In this document: in pieces, positions 7,597 through 17,469 of the stretch
Layout: every line of letters starts with the position of its first letter
Position numbering within the stretch: the stretch's first letter is position 1
Assembly: GCA_002457365.1 (NCBI GenBank)
Contig: NTKP01000001.1
Location: 1 to 62,673 of the forward strand
Length of the DNA: 62,673 bases
Direction: 5' to 3'
Source: Rhodothermaeota bacterium MED-G12
GTDB lineage: Bacteria > Bacteroidota > Rhodothermia > Balneolales > Balneolaceae
Translations under genes and position numbers: made by a program
The notes under the pieces: generated by a model
Seen by the model: the letters and a program-made list of their open reading frames with translations, nothing else
What the model was told of the DNA's origin: nothing
The model's database searches: none

Positions 7597-9204
7597 CTAA
7601 TAATTATAATAAAGGTACGTCAATATCTTTTCATGTACTGCATCTATGGCGGATACTTTTGACACAAAATTATTGGCTGACATACTGAAAATAAGGGTAT
7701 TCCCAAGCTCTGTAGTTAGGTATCCGCTTAGGCTGCGAGCCCCTCCTACAAATCCGGTTTTGGCCTGCACCCGCCCTCTAAGTGGGCTGGATTTCATCCG
7801 GTAATGCAGCGTGCCATCTTCTCCCATCACAGGTAATGAGGCGCGATAAGTCTCAGAATTTGAACGGTGATGCATACTGAACAGCAAGTCGGTTAAGAAC
7901 GAGGTCGTTAAAAAATTTCCGCCTGCCAAACCCGAGCCGTCCCGCATAATCACATAGGTTGTATCTAATCCCATAGAGCCTAAGATTTCACGCGTTTTTT
8001 GGACGCCGTCACTTGTACTTCCTGGACCTTCATGAGTTTCAGCTGAAAGAGTTTTCAAGAGCATCTCAGCATAAAAATTATCGCTTTCCTTGTTTAACCA
8101 ACTAAGCAAATTACCAAGTTCGGGCGATTCCACTGCTCCTAGGTACTCCCATCCTACTAGTGCATCTGAAGCCGAATTGGTAGCATACCAATTGGGTGGG
8201 TATCCAGTCCACAAAGCCGAACCTAGTTGTTCGCTAGCAAGACCCGTCAATGATTCGTTGGTTTCGGGTTTAAGTACATCAGGCCACCAACGTTCAATTC
8301 GATAGGGAGAGGTATCTTGCTGGGTATCTTCTAGGCCATTTGCCCACAAGTAATCGACAAATGAGTCCATAAAGAATGCGGGGGCATCATAAATGGCAAG
8401 AGCTTCTGTCTCCTTGTACCCCACTGGCAAACTACTAGCTAAATAGAGTTCATTGGTTTGCCACGATCTTCGGTAATATTCATCGTATTTGGTATGGGCC
8501 GGTGCTATGCGCTGTTCATTAATAAAACGTACATAATCAGTTTGATCTGGAAACCAACTTATTTGTGGTTTGGCTCCTATCTCACCCTCGGCCACTACTT
8601 CTAGATCTACCGCATTATTATTAAAACTGAGTTCACTAATTTCTACTCCATAGTAGAAGTTCAAATCGTCCCAATCCCATCCCTTTGGATATACTTCCGC
8701 GTCAAAATAGCCTAAACGGCCAATCCATTGACCGGTCCATCCAGTAATTCCTGCATTTTTGAGTACGTGAAGAAGTTCTTCAAACACGTGATATCTATTT
8801 TCCTCATACAAAAAACCTGAGATACTAGGATCTCCTTTACCCACTATCATTAAATCTCCTACCCACACAGAATCCTCTAAATATCCTCGACCATATATGG
8901 GGGTTTGGTAGCGAAATTCAGTTCCTAATTTTTCTAACACCGCAGCCGATGTGACAAGTTTCATGTTAGAAGCTGGAACTATCCACTTTTGATCGTTCCA
9001 TGATTCTAAAGACTGACCTTGTTCATCTATAACCGAAATAGACCAGTGTACCCCTTTGGATTCGTGCTGCATAATAATGTCTTCCACACTCTGAGCCTGA
9101 AGTCGCACAGGTACAAGGTAGATTGGGGCTAAAACAAAACACAGCAGTGCCAGTTGTTTAACATTCCAATAATTCATCTGCCAGCTTGTATGTATATGCC
9201 ACAT
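7597..9204 (-). CDS. dacB: D-alanyl-D-alanine carboxypeptidase/endopeptidase, PBP4 type (S13)
   Basis: This is a periplasmic low-molecular-weight penicillin-binding protein that trims or cleaves peptidoglycan peptides. The three serine-acyltransferase motifs are visible: S79-N-M-K82 (nucleophile and general base), S374-D-N376 and K482-T-G484. The long insertion between the first two motifs is typical of peptidase family S13. A signal peptide is present (hydrophobic stretch about residues 17-37, ending LQAQS). Two starts are possible: 9204, or the Met at residue 10 (MNYWNVKQ, position 9177), which gives a more ordinary signal peptide. Confidence 0.93.
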   Translation of the reverse strand: MWHIHTSWQMNYWNVKQLALLCFVLAPIYLVPVRLQAQSVEDIIMQHESKGVHWSISVIDEQGQSLESWNDQKWIVPASNMKLVTSAAVLEKLGTEFRYQTPIYGRGYLEDSVWVGDLMIVGKGDPSISGFLYEENRYHVFEELLHVLKNAGITGWTGQWIGRLGYFDAEVYPKGWDWDDLNFYYGVEISELSFNNNAVDLEVVAEGEIGAKPQISWFPDQTDYVRFINEQRIAPAHTKYDEYYRRSWQTNELYLASSLPVGYKETEALAIYDAPAFFMDSFVDYLWANGLEDTQQDTSPYRIERWWPDVLKPETNESLTGLASEQLGSALWTGYPPNWYATNSASDALVGWEYLGAVESPELGNLLSWLNKESDNFYAEMLLKTLSAETHEGPGSTSDGVQKTREILGSMGLDTTYVIMRDGSGLAGGNFLTTSFLTDLLFSMHHRSNSETYRASLPVMGEDGTLHYRMKSSPLRGRVQAKTGFVGGARSLSGYLTTELGNTLIFSMSANNFVSKVSAIDAVHEKILTYLYYNY

Positions 9205-9228
9205 TAACTACTCACCTTATTTTTTGGA

Positions 9229-9696
9229 TTAACTAAATTGACGCAACTCCTTTTCTTTGAAGTGCTCAATGAGTTCTTTTTCATTTTGTACGACCAATAA
9301 ATCTGTACGAAAATCGTCATAATTCATAAGAGTTGAAACTCTGCTTAATAATCGTATATGACTTCGGTGGTCTGAATAAGGGCCTACTATCAAAAAAATA
9401 AGCTGAACGGGTACCGAATCAATGGAATTAAATTCTATTGGTTCTTTCAAACGTGCAAAAGCGGCATAGTATTGATCAACCGCATCTGTTTTACCATGGG
9501 GTATTGCCAAACCTTGTCCAACTCCTGTTGACATAATTTTTTCACGCGAAACAATAGCCTCCCGTATTTCTAGTAGCGATTCAGTATCAATTGTACCAAT
9601 AAACGTATCTACCAATGCATGAATAGCATCAAATTTATTATCCACCTCAAGATCTAGCAGAATATGTTTTAAACTAAGTAATTGATGAATAGTCAA
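9229..9696 (-). CDS. PTS EIIA(Ntr)-type regulatory protein
   Basis: The 155-residue protein matches the mannitol/fructose-type EIIA fold of PtsN. The phosphorylatable histidine is H67 in GLAIPHGKT, and the second conserved region around FLIVGPYSDHRSHIRLLSRVS is present. No sugar-specific EIIB/EIIC genes are nearby, which fits a regulatory rather than transport role. The apparent start at 9696 is TTG with no evident Shine-Dalgarno, so the start is uncertain. It is divergent from ccmB and lies 24 bases upstream of dacB on the same strand. Confidence 0.88.
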   Translation of the reverse strand: MTIHQLLSLKHILLDLEVDNKFDAIHALVDTFIGTIDTESLLEIREAIVSREKIMSTGVGQGLAIPHGKTDAVDQYYAAFARLKEPIEFNSIDSVPVQLIFLIVGPYSDHRSHIRLLSRVSTLMNYDDFRTDLLVVQNEKELIEHFKEKELRQFS

Positions 9697-9844
9697 TGGT
9701 AATTCAGTCTAAATTGATGATTAGTGCGTAAAAAAATTTAAAAGGAGCACGGCGTTATAAATCCTCCCTTTCCAGTGTTTTCGACTCACAAAGTAATGAC
9801 GAAACTTACAAAGTGAAAGACTTCATTTTTTTGTAAACTTCGGC

Positions 9845-10513
9845 ATGTTAATTCGCCAAATTTTATCGGTATTTGAGAAAGATCTTCGTATCGAATTTCG
9901 CAGTAAGTATGCTTTAAATATGGTTTCGGCTTTCATTGTAGCTGCTCTATTACTCATTTTGTTTACTCTCCGGGCCCAAGAGCTGCAGCCTACGCCTAAA
10001 AGTGGTCTTATTTGGATTGTAGTCTTGTTCGCATCCCTAACTGTTCTAGGGCGAAGTTTTATCATGGAAACAGACAAAGGAACGTTTCAAACTTTGCAGA
10101 TTTACTCCAATGCTACAGCGGTCTATTTAGGGAAATACCTATATAACATGGGATTCAGTCTTTTAATTTACCTACTCAGCTTTAGTTTATATGGCTTTTT
10201 AATCAAGTGGTCGATTGTATCCTATCCTGCCTTTTTATACATCATGGTGTTTGGAACTATGGGCTTATCCTCGGTATGCACCTTAATTGCAGCAATAGTC
10301 TCGCAAGCAGATCGGCAAGGGGCTATTTTTTCGGTGCTTAGTATCCCTTTATTTATGCCTTTTATTCTATTGTTGTCTCGCTTAACCAAAAAAGCTTTCG
10401 TGGACGGTATGCAAGGTTGGTGGAATTCTGAAGTAGCTGCACTATTCGGCTTTGTGGGGGTAACCAGCGTGGCTGGTTGGTTGTTATTTGACTTTATTTG
10501 GGAGGAGGATTAA
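9845..10513 (+). CDS. ccmB: Haem exporter / cytochrome c maturation membrane protein CcmB
   Basis: CcmB is the membrane subunit of the ABC-type CcmAB complex used in cytochrome c maturation. The 222-residue product has about six membrane helices and the family-typical N-terminus (FEKDLRIEFRSKYALN) and central segment GRSFIMETDKGTFQTLQIY, in which the cytoplasmic coupling region lies. The ATPase gene ccmA and the other ccm genes are not next to it here. The gene opens a plus-strand cluster and its last codons contain the ribosome binding site for holB; the two genes overlap by one base (TAATG). Confidence 0.9.
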   Translation: MLIRQILSVFEKDLRIEFRSKYALNMVSAFIVAALLLILFTLRAQELQPTPKSGLIWIVVLFASLTVLGRSFIMETDKGTFQTLQIYSNATAVYLGKYLYNMGFSLLIYLLSFSLYGFLIKWSIVSYPAFLYIMVFGTMGLSSVCTLIAAIVSQADRQGAIFSVLSIPLFMPFILLLSRLTKKAFVDGMQGWWNSEVAALFGFVGVTSVAGWLLFDFIWEED

Positions 10514-11673
10514 TGGCTTTTTTGTCAGATGATTTAATTGGTCAACATAGGGTTAAAGAACTTTTAAACAGCATAATTGAGAGGAACCGAGTTGGTCATG
10601 CTTATTTATTTTCCGGCCCAAAAGGAAGTGGTATGTTGCCTTTTGCTCTGCGATTCGCCGAATGCATTAACCAGAAAAAAGATGGACAGGAAGTGGAATT
10701 ACCGTGGCATAAACATCCTGATATCCACGTGTTCATACCTATGCCTAGCTCAGCGGGAATCCAAGAAAGAAATGAGCGCCTAGAATGGCTTAGTGAAGAT
10801 AGCTACAACCTCATTGAGTACGCCGACCGCCCAGACTCCGATAAAGAGCGTAGTAAAAATCGACAAGCATTTTATTCCATAGATTATTTTCGCTCGGAAA
10901 TACGCCCTGTGACTAGATTACGACCGTATCAAGGCAAAAAGGTGGTAGCAATTATGACCCAAGTCGAAACCATGAGGAAAGAGACGGCCAATTCCTTTTT
11001 AAAACTACTTGAAGAGCCCTCTGAAGGAGTTTTGTTCATCCTAACCACTCATCACTATGAACAGCTCCTACCCACTATTACCTCCCGTTGCCAACACATT
11101 GCATTCGGCCAAAATACACTAGAAGACGTACAAAAGGCATTGATTGAACGCGACCAAATGCCCAAGGATAAAGCAGCGTTGGTTGCTAAATTAACCCAAG
11201 CCAACTACGCCAAAACCAAAGATATTGACCTAGATCTAATCCATCAGAGCCGTTCAGAAATGATTGATTTCATTCGCAGTTCTTATGTCTTAGATGCGAT
11301 TAAAATAAACTCCATTATTCTGAATTGGACCTCCACACGAAATACCGAAGGACTTATCCAACTCATCGAATTGTTAGAATCATTCTTGCGAGATTTGATC
11401 GTTTATTCTCACACCCAAAGTACAGAATCACTTATTCATGAGGATGAAGTGGAAACCATTAAAAATATTGTATTGAATCTCAAAGAAGCCGATTATCGTG
11501 CTATGATCGATATACTGACTCCTGTTTACACTGAATTACGGCAAAATGTTCAACCGAAATTATTACTCACCGTTTTAGCCTTTAATTTTTCAACCCTCCT
11601 ACGCGGTCAAGGCCCATCCATTCCAAAAGAAAGAGCCTTTATGCATTTACCCGCATTACAATTAAATACATAG
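10513..11673 (+). CDS. holB: DNA polymerase III delta' subunit
   Basis: This is the clamp-loader subunit delta', an AAA+ protein that works with DnaX and delta to load the sliding clamp. The 386-residue protein starts MAFLSDDLIGQ, has a Walker A-like loop (GPKGSGM, about residues 36-42), a central LLKLLEEPSEG type sensor region near residue 160, and the SRC motif (ITSRCQHI) of clamp loaders. The start at 10513 is chosen because it follows GGAGGAGG by 4 bases and overlaps the ccmB stop by one base. It is followed by dapF after 3 bases. Confidence 0.9.
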   Translation: MAFLSDDLIGQHRVKELLNSIIERNRVGHAYLFSGPKGSGMLPFALRFAECINQKKDGQEVELPWHKHPDIHVFIPMPSSAGIQERNERLEWLSEDSYNLIEYADRPDSDKERSKNRQAFYSIDYFRSEIRPVTRLRPYQGKKVVAIMTQVETMRKETANSFLKLLEEPSEGVLFILTTHHYEQLLPTITSRCQHIAFGQNTLEDVQKALIERDQMPKDKAALVAKLTQANYAKTKDIDLDLIHQSRSEMIDFIRSSYVLDAIKINSIILNWTSTRNTEGLIQLIELLESFLRDLIVYSHTQSTESLIHEDEVETIKNIVLNLKEADYRAMIDILTPVYTELRQNVQPKLLLTVLAFNFSTLLRGQGPSIPKERAFMHLPALQLNT

Positions 11674-11676
11674 TTC

Positions 11677-12609
11677 ATGTCCGAAAAATTTCATTTTCTA
11701 AAACTAGAAGCTACTGGTAATGATTTTATTCTGGTTGATGCAAGCAAGCAAGACATTCCCTTAGAACACCTAGAACACATTGCCCCAGAAATTTGTAATC
11801 GAAAGACTGGAATTGGGGCCGATGGATTACTGATTCTTCACCCTATTTCCACCTTGGGAGCAGACTATACCATGATCTATAAAAATGCGGACGGTAGTGA
11901 TGCAGGAATGTGCGGTAATGGAGGAAGAGCTATTGCATTTTATGCCTCACAAAATGGCTATTCGGATACCCATCGCTTTCAAGTACATGAACAGGTATAT
12001 GAGGCTTTCGTGCACCCTGGAAGCCATCAAGTCGAAATTAGCTTTCCTGATTGTGATGCTCCAAGTTCTATTGCTAATGAATGGCTGGCTTGTATGAATA
12101 GAGGCTCTACAGAACAAAGTACACAAGCCCCTACGTTTTCTTCACTATTCAAAGCCGAAGCTGCCTTTAGTGCCTACCCTCAAACCGAACATATTGTACT
12201 TTTCTCTAATGATCCTTTGGCTATTGAACCAACGGAAGAGTTGGCAAAATTAGGGCGTAGCGTTCGTAATGATGAGCTTTTTCAACCCAGAGGAACCAAT
12301 GTGAATTTTGTTTATAGCCAACAAGCGAATCATATTCAGCTAGAAACCTATGAACGCGGGGTGGAGCATTTCACCTTAGCATGTGGTACAGGTGCCATTG
12401 CAAGCGCGATGGCTATGCACATGAAAGAAGGCGGTAAAGCTGGTTCGCAGCTTTACCATGTCACGGTTCAAGGAGGATTGTTAGAGGTTTCTTTTGATTG
12501 CTTAGGCACAGACACATTGCCCCAGAGTGAACATGGTACATTGTTTAAAAAAGTCCTACTTAAAGGTCCTGCACGAATTGTATTCAACGGTATTTGGGCT
12601 GGTAATTGA
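11677..12609 (+). CDS. dapF: Diaminopimelate epimerase
   Basis: DapF converts LL- to meso-diaminopimelate for lysine and peptidoglycan synthesis. Both catalytic cysteines are present: C79 in MCGNGGR and C236 in ACGTGA. The 310-residue length is slightly above the usual 275-280, because of an extra stretch at about residues 140-168. The gene starts 3 bases after holB and the T9SS plug gene follows 7 bases after its stop, so these genes are probably co-transcribed even though they act in different pathways. Confidence 0.96.
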   Translation: MSEKFHFLKLEATGNDFILVDASKQDIPLEHLEHIAPEICNRKTGIGADGLLILHPISTLGADYTMIYKNADGSDAGMCGNGGRAIAFYASQNGYSDTHRFQVHEQVYEAFVHPGSHQVEISFPDCDAPSSIANEWLACMNRGSTEQSTQAPTFSSLFKAEAAFSAYPQTEHIVLFSNDPLAIEPTEELAKLGRSVRNDELFQPRGTNVNFVYSQQANHIQLETYERGVEHFTLACGTGAIASAMAMHMKEGGKAGSQLYHVTVQGGLLEVSFDCLGTDTLPQSEHGTLFKKVLLKGPARIVFNGIWAGN

Positions 12610-12616
12610 ACTTCAA

Positions 12617-13948
12617 ATGGGTACTAAAATCAGTTCGTATTCCTCTTCTCAGTATCTGTTGAGCTGCACCTACTATATGCTGTGGTTTATTTCGCTGTTT
12701 TGGATGAGTTGCAGTTCGACGGTTAATCTAGCCCCAAGCAGCCCACCCATTCCTCAGGTAAATAGTTTATTGGTCCTTCCTGAACAGCGAAGTATCCCCG
12801 ATAATATTCGTAGTGTTCAGTTTTTCAGCTCTTCACAAGCCTCTTCCCCGTTGGTTACCGCTCGCTTAGGGTCCAATGACCGACTGGTTCTTCGCTTCGA
12901 TGAGTTAAGCGAGATCAGTGGAATGTTTCGCATTCATTTTTCTCACCGAAACAAAGATTGGACGCAAAGCAACCTGCCAGCTACATGGTTTATGAATACC
13001 ACGAATCAGCGAATTGTCCAGGGCGGGTCTAAAAACCAAAGTAATAGTATACCATTTCACTCATATGATATTCAGTTTTCTCTACGAGATCTTGAGTTTT
13101 TGACCAGTGGATTTTATTTCATACATGTATCCGATTACACCACAGGTATTGAATTGTTTAGCCTCCCGTTTGCACTTACTGAGCAGCGTGGTACCCTTGA
13201 GTTGGATGGAGAAACTCTGTACAACAAAGGGAACCTTGGAGCGGCTGTAGATCGAATTTTTGCGGAGTTTAATTTTCCAGAATTTGTTGATATGCCCGTT
13301 TTTGATTTGAGCTTTCAGGTACTTCAAGATGGGTTTTTACCAAAGGCTGTACTAGCAAGAGGTAAAGATTTTAGCGATGAAAAAGTAGCTAAATTTCACC
13401 TTGAAGAATCCCAAAGCTATCCTGCTAATACGCGCTATTATGGACTTAATCTATCCACTTTCAGCCTTTCTAACCAAGAAGTGTTAGAGTATGAAGAGTC
13501 CGATGAACTTCCGCAGATAACCTTAAGAGAAGATTTTATATCATTCAGCGATACCCCTTATACTCTTCAGTCAATGTATGGTAATCCCAGTTCAAGGATC
13601 ACTGCACGATATGCTATGATCAATTTCCGATTTAACCCTATGGGTACGGGGCCTAACTACGATGATGAACTTTTTGTTGTAGGTGACTTTAACCAGTGGT
13701 CGGAAAACAAACAGCATAAAATGAAGTGGAACCCAGAGTTGCGTTTATTTGAAGCCCAGGCATTATTAAAAGAAGGCACATACAGGTACAGCTATGCCAC
13801 TCGTAATGGTCATGATCTCGATGTTATTGAATTGGGAAGCAGTCTTACCAAGGAAAATCAATGGTATACAGGTATCTTATTCTATCGAGACCCTAATCTG
13901 CAATACGACCGAATCCTTTACATTGGAAAGCTTCAACTTAGCCCTTGA
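12617..13948 (+). CDS. Type IX secretion system Plug-family protein (DUF5103)
   Basis: In Flavobacterium the Plug protein seals the periplasmic side of the giant SprA channel of the T9SS. The 443-residue product shows the family pattern: an N-terminal domain with RSVQFF, a run LGSNDRLVLRFDEL, HSYDIQFS and a sheet segment LEFLTSGFYFIHVSDY, and a C-terminal beta domain with ELFVVGDFNQW and the ending LFYRDPNLQYDRILYIGKL. A hydrophobic N-terminus ends in WMSC, a weak lipoprotein signal. The ATG at 12617 is preferred over earlier in-frame codons because those overlap dapF. The window also encodes two proteins with T9SS sorting domains. Confidence 0.84.
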   Translation: MGTKISSYSSSQYLLSCTYYMLWFISLFWMSCSSTVNLAPSSPPIPQVNSLLVLPEQRSIPDNIRSVQFFSSSQASSPLVTARLGSNDRLVLRFDELSEISGMFRIHFSHRNKDWTQSNLPATWFMNTTNQRIVQGGSKNQSNSIPFHSYDIQFSLRDLEFLTSGFYFIHVSDYTTGIELFSLPFALTEQRGTLELDGETLYNKGNLGAAVDRIFAEFNFPEFVDMPVFDLSFQVLQDGFLPKAVLARGKDFSDEKVAKFHLEESQSYPANTRYYGLNLSTFSLSNQEVLEYEESDELPQITLREDFISFSDTPYTLQSMYGNPSSRITARYAMINFRFNPMGTGPNYDDELFVVGDFNQWSENKQHKMKWNPELRLFEAQALLKEGTYRYSYATRNGHDLDVIELGSSLTKENQWYTGILFYRDPNLQYDRILYIGKLQLSP

Positions 13949-14006
13949 GTGTATCATCTATTGAGGCAAGGACTAGCTTATTCGCAGTGAAAGATCGGTT
14001 ATGCCA

Positions 14007-17000
14007 CTAAAAATCTATCCCTATGGAAAAGTAGTGAATAGGTTCATTTGAAAATCCGTCTCTATTGTATGCCCAACCCACATCATAGCGTAGTGGTAAG
14101 CCAAAAACTATGGTTCGCAAGCCGAATCCAGAACCAATTAAAACATCTCCATCCAGATATGAAAAAGTGTTTCCATTTTCATCTTGAAAAGTGGTGGGTT
14201 CACTAACCTTAAAATCTAAAGAAGCATCGTTAATAATTGGGTTTCCGTCAATATCGGTGATTCCATAATCTATCTGCTGTCCCCAGGCTGTTCCCACGTC
14301 AAAGAAAGCTACACCTGTTACATTATATAATGGTAGAATAGGAAGTGCTCCTGGAATAACAGCTGCAAATAAAGGAAATCTAAACTCAGCGTTTATGAGC
14401 CCGAAATTATCTCCGTACACAGAATTGTATCTGTGACCCCTGAGTGGAACAGCGGGTTGAGTAAAAAAGGTATCGGCTAAACGTTCAAAAGGAATTCCAT
14501 TATTTGACCACTTATAATTAATCCATCCCATCATTCCCCCTAAAAAGTAGGTCTGCGAATCTTTTCCAACCGATGCTCCCCCACTGCCACGTAGAGCAAT
14601 AGTATAAGAGTACCCAAGATTGATATAACTTCTAAAGTCTCCCATAACCGAGGCGAAGCTAGGCGCATCTGTTCCCAGGCCAGGACTACCTGAAAAACTA
14701 AGAGTGTATCGAATCCCTCCTTGAGGAGTAATAAATCCAGGCAAGGTAGCATCTTTGGTAAAGGACATAGTAGGATATAAGAAAGAGCTCTTCAGGTTGC
14801 TAGCCTCAGTAACACCGTAGGAATAAAGTCCACCAAAAGCAGCAACCGCGTCATAGTCTCGAGCGATACCAATCCAATTAAGCCCGCCGTCTATACGCGT
14901 GAATTTATCAAATGGATACTGAATCGATAATCCACCTCCAAAGGTTCTGAAGCGTAACAAATCACCCCCGAAGGTTTGATATTGCCTAGAAGTATGAAAA
15001 TAGGAGGCAAACCAATTCATTCTATTTTTTAAAAACCCATACTGCAGTGTGTAATCACTATTTCGTAAATCCGTCTGGAAATTGGTCCCCATTGCAAGCT
15101 GATGATCCCCTAGGAGGTCACTAATCATAAATTGTGTAAGTGCATATGCACCGTAGGTAGAAGCTGCTACAGTTGGACTGTAAGCAATATCAGTTGAAAA
15201 TGTTAATCTATAGGCTCTTGGTACGTACCGACCGTCTGTGGTAATGTTGTTGTTAGGTTCAAAAATAAATTCATCTTCTAATAAGATGGTACTATCTAAA
15301 ATAACTTCCTCTGAAAACACATAATTTCTGAAGTCGATTTCACCAGTTTCTTCAAAATCTACCACTTGATAATCTGGATCACTTAGTCGTTCTTCCTCCT
15401 CTAATTCTTCGCGCTCTGCCCCACTCAATAATCCTTGGCTATAGAGTTCATACGCGTAACGAATTGCTGGGACACGTTGTTCAGGTGCCTCTAGGCCTCT
15501 ACGCTGCGCCCAGTAATTTGGTTTAAGACTAATAGCTTTGGCATTATTCAATGGATTTTTCAACAAGAAAATATCTAAATATCCCTCATTGATCGAACTA
15601 AATGCTACTCTTGAGCCATCTGCGCTTATTGAAAACTGTGAAATTCCTGTCTGTAGGTTGGTGAGTACCTTCCATTCCTTGGTTGAAGGGTCTGTTTGAT
15701 ATAGGTTCTGAATTCCGTTCTGATCCGATTGGAATATAATGGTACCATCTTGGATCTGTTGAGCTTGATGTTCGTTCCAATCCTTACTAAACGTAATCCT
15801 TTTTAGGGTATCACTACCTATTTCTAGTTGATATATGTCACTTTGGTAGATTGTTTTTTGCTCGAGTAAGGTACTCTCTAAAGTGGCTTGTTTAAGTGCT
15901 AATAGGTTACCACGCTCCGAACTAAACAAGATACTTTTAGAGTCTAGGGTCCAACTGGGCTCGTAGTCAGAGACAAAATCTTGGGTGAGGTTAGTTAATT
16001 GTTTCTCATTTAAATCGTACATGAATATGTCTTGGTATGGACCTATGTTCCCATCAAAGGCTAACTTAGTACCATCCGGTGACCAAGAAACAGATCCAAT
16101 TGCATCCAATTCAGGCATTGATATTTTTTCTACTTCAGTACTCTGATAATCGATAATGGCAATTTCATCAAAGCCCTTACTTTTTGTGGATAACACTATT
16201 TTACGACCGTCCGGAGACCAACTAAGATTGGGTTTCAAGATATTCAACTCTTCGAAGGCAGGATCATCTTCGCCCCGGATGACTGTTTTCAACCTTTTTT
16301 TGGTTAGTGCATCTATCACAATAACATCGAAATACCCTCTTTTATTGGTAATAAATGCTATTCTATCCCCTTGAGGTGAAATTTTGGGGGAAGTGTTGTA
16401 TGACCCGTAGTCCCCTCTTTCTGTCATAAGAGATGCTATACGATCGGCTAACTCGCGGTCGGCAACTTCTGGGAAGTACCTTTTACGAAGTGCATCTTCC
16501 CACCGCTCTGAAAGTTCTTGTACTGTTAGGCCAATAGACTGCTGAAATCCATTCTCAACACTTCTTGTACTTTTAACCTTTTCAAGTACTTCTGCTATCT
16601 TTTCTCGTCCATATTCTTCGGCAATAAAATTCCAAACAGACTGTCCGCCTCGGTAGGCATAATACCCACTCAGATAGGGAATTGGAGGCAGATAACTATT
16701 AAGTACCGCGTCCCGAATAAACATGTCGGTATTGGTATCCCAACCCAACGCCATATACTCTGCTAATCCTTCTTCAAACCAAAGGGGCAAGACTAATTGA
16801 ATGTTATTGCGAAGTATAGATTGTATTGACCCGCCATAGAATAAATCATTAAATACCGCATGTACTAACTCATGATGTAAGGTCCTCCTAAAATCATTGT
16901 AATCCCCATCAAAAGGTACCGTCATTCTGTTCTTCATCTTATCAGTAACCCCTCCTATACCTTCTGCACTGGTGGGTAGTGCAACCACATTCGTCTGAGA

Positions 17001-17309
17001 GAAATCGTTATGAGAATCGTATATAATGAGTGGAATCCTACTCACAATTTCATGTTGAAAATCTTCGCTGAGTTGTTGGTAAGCAGATTCAATACTTTTG
17101 GCTGCAAATTCCGCTAGTTCGTAGTTTTTATCACCATAGTAGTAGACATCAAAATGTTTGGATTGTATAAATCGCCATTCAAACTGTTGATACTGAACTC
17201 TATTCTTACCAAAATTAACATATTGAGCCTGTGCCACAGGCGAATATGCTAAGGAAAAAAGAACACCAAAAAAGAATAGTTTTTTAGGAATAGTGATGCT
17301 GAATTTCAT
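14007..17309 (-). CDS. Outer-membrane protein with metallopeptidase, beta-propeller and barrel domains
   Basis: This 1100-residue protein has a signal peptide (1-28), then a gluzincin-like peptidase domain (about 40-290) with zinc motif H146-E147-L-V-H150 and a second motif WFEEGLAEY whose E180 is the likely third ligand. Residues 300-600 contain several PD40/WD40-like TolB repeats (for example SPDGRKI and SPDGTKLAFDG). Residues 700-1100 resemble an Omp85/BamA-type surface antigen barrel and end in a terminal phenylalanine (IGIDF). It therefore probably sits in the outer membrane with periplasmic protease and propeller domains. The substrate is unknown. The gene lies 160 bases downstream of rnr and is convergent with the plug gene. 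Confidence 0.85.
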   Translation of the reverse strand: MKFSITIPKKLFFFGVLFSLAYSPVAQAQYVNFGKNRVQYQQFEWRFIQSKHFDVYYYGDKNYELAEFAAKSIESAYQQLSEDFQHEIVSRIPLIIYDSHNDFSQTNVVALPTSAEGIGGVTDKMKNRMTVPFDGDYNDFRRTLHHELVHAVFNDLFYGGSIQSILRNNIQLVLPLWFEEGLAEYMALGWDTNTDMFIRDAVLNSYLPPIPYLSGYYAYRGGQSVWNFIAEEYGREKIAEVLEKVKSTRSVENGFQQSIGLTVQELSERWEDALRKRYFPEVADRELADRIASLMTERGDYGSYNTSPKISPQGDRIAFITNKRGYFDVIVIDALTKKRLKTVIRGEDDPAFEELNILKPNLSWSPDGRKIVLSTKSKGFDEIAIIDYQSTEVEKISMPELDAIGSVSWSPDGTKLAFDGNIGPYQDIFMYDLNEKQLTNLTQDFVSDYEPSWTLDSKSILFSSERGNLLALKQATLESTLLEQKTIYQSDIYQLEIGSDTLKRITFSKDWNEHQAQQIQDGTIIFQSDQNGIQNLYQTDPSTKEWKVLTNLQTGISQFSISADGSRVAFSSINEGYLDIFLLKNPLNNAKAISLKPNYWAQRRGLEAPEQRVPAIRYAYELYSQGLLSGAEREELEEEERLSDPDYQVVDFEETGEIDFRNYVFSEEVILDSTILLEDEFIFEPNNNITTDGRYVPRAYRLTFSTDIAYSPTVAASTYGAYALTQFMISDLLGDHQLAMGTNFQTDLRNSDYTLQYGFLKNRMNWFASYFHTSRQYQTFGGDLLRFRTFGGGLSIQYPFDKFTRIDGGLNWIGIARDYDAVAAFGGLYSYGVTEASNLKSSFLYPTMSFTKDATLPGFITPQGGIRYTLSFSGSPGLGTDAPSFASVMGDFRSYINLGYSYTIALRGSGGASVGKDSQTYFLGGMMGWINYKWSNNGIPFERLADTFFTQPAVPLRGHRYNSVYGDNFGLINAEFRFPLFAAVIPGALPILPLYNVTGVAFFDVGTAWGQQIDYGITDIDGNPIINDASLDFKVSEPTTFQDENGNTFSYLDGDVLIGSGFGLRTIVFGLPLRYDVGWAYNRDGFSNEPIHYFSIGIDF

Positions 17310-17469
17310 CGATGAAATGTTTGGATTCTACGTTTTTACCCATACTGAATATACTGTAACATAACGAATGTAGGAATGTTATTCTTGTGGTATTTATGCA
17401 TCCTACCTTTACATAAAGCGTTGAAAAAAGGTAATCGTTCAACACATAGTTTACGAACAAGATGGTTTT

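Noticed and set aside
9823..10077. Minus-strand frame opposite ccmB
   Set aside because: It lies fully inside and opposite the well-supported ccmB reading frame.
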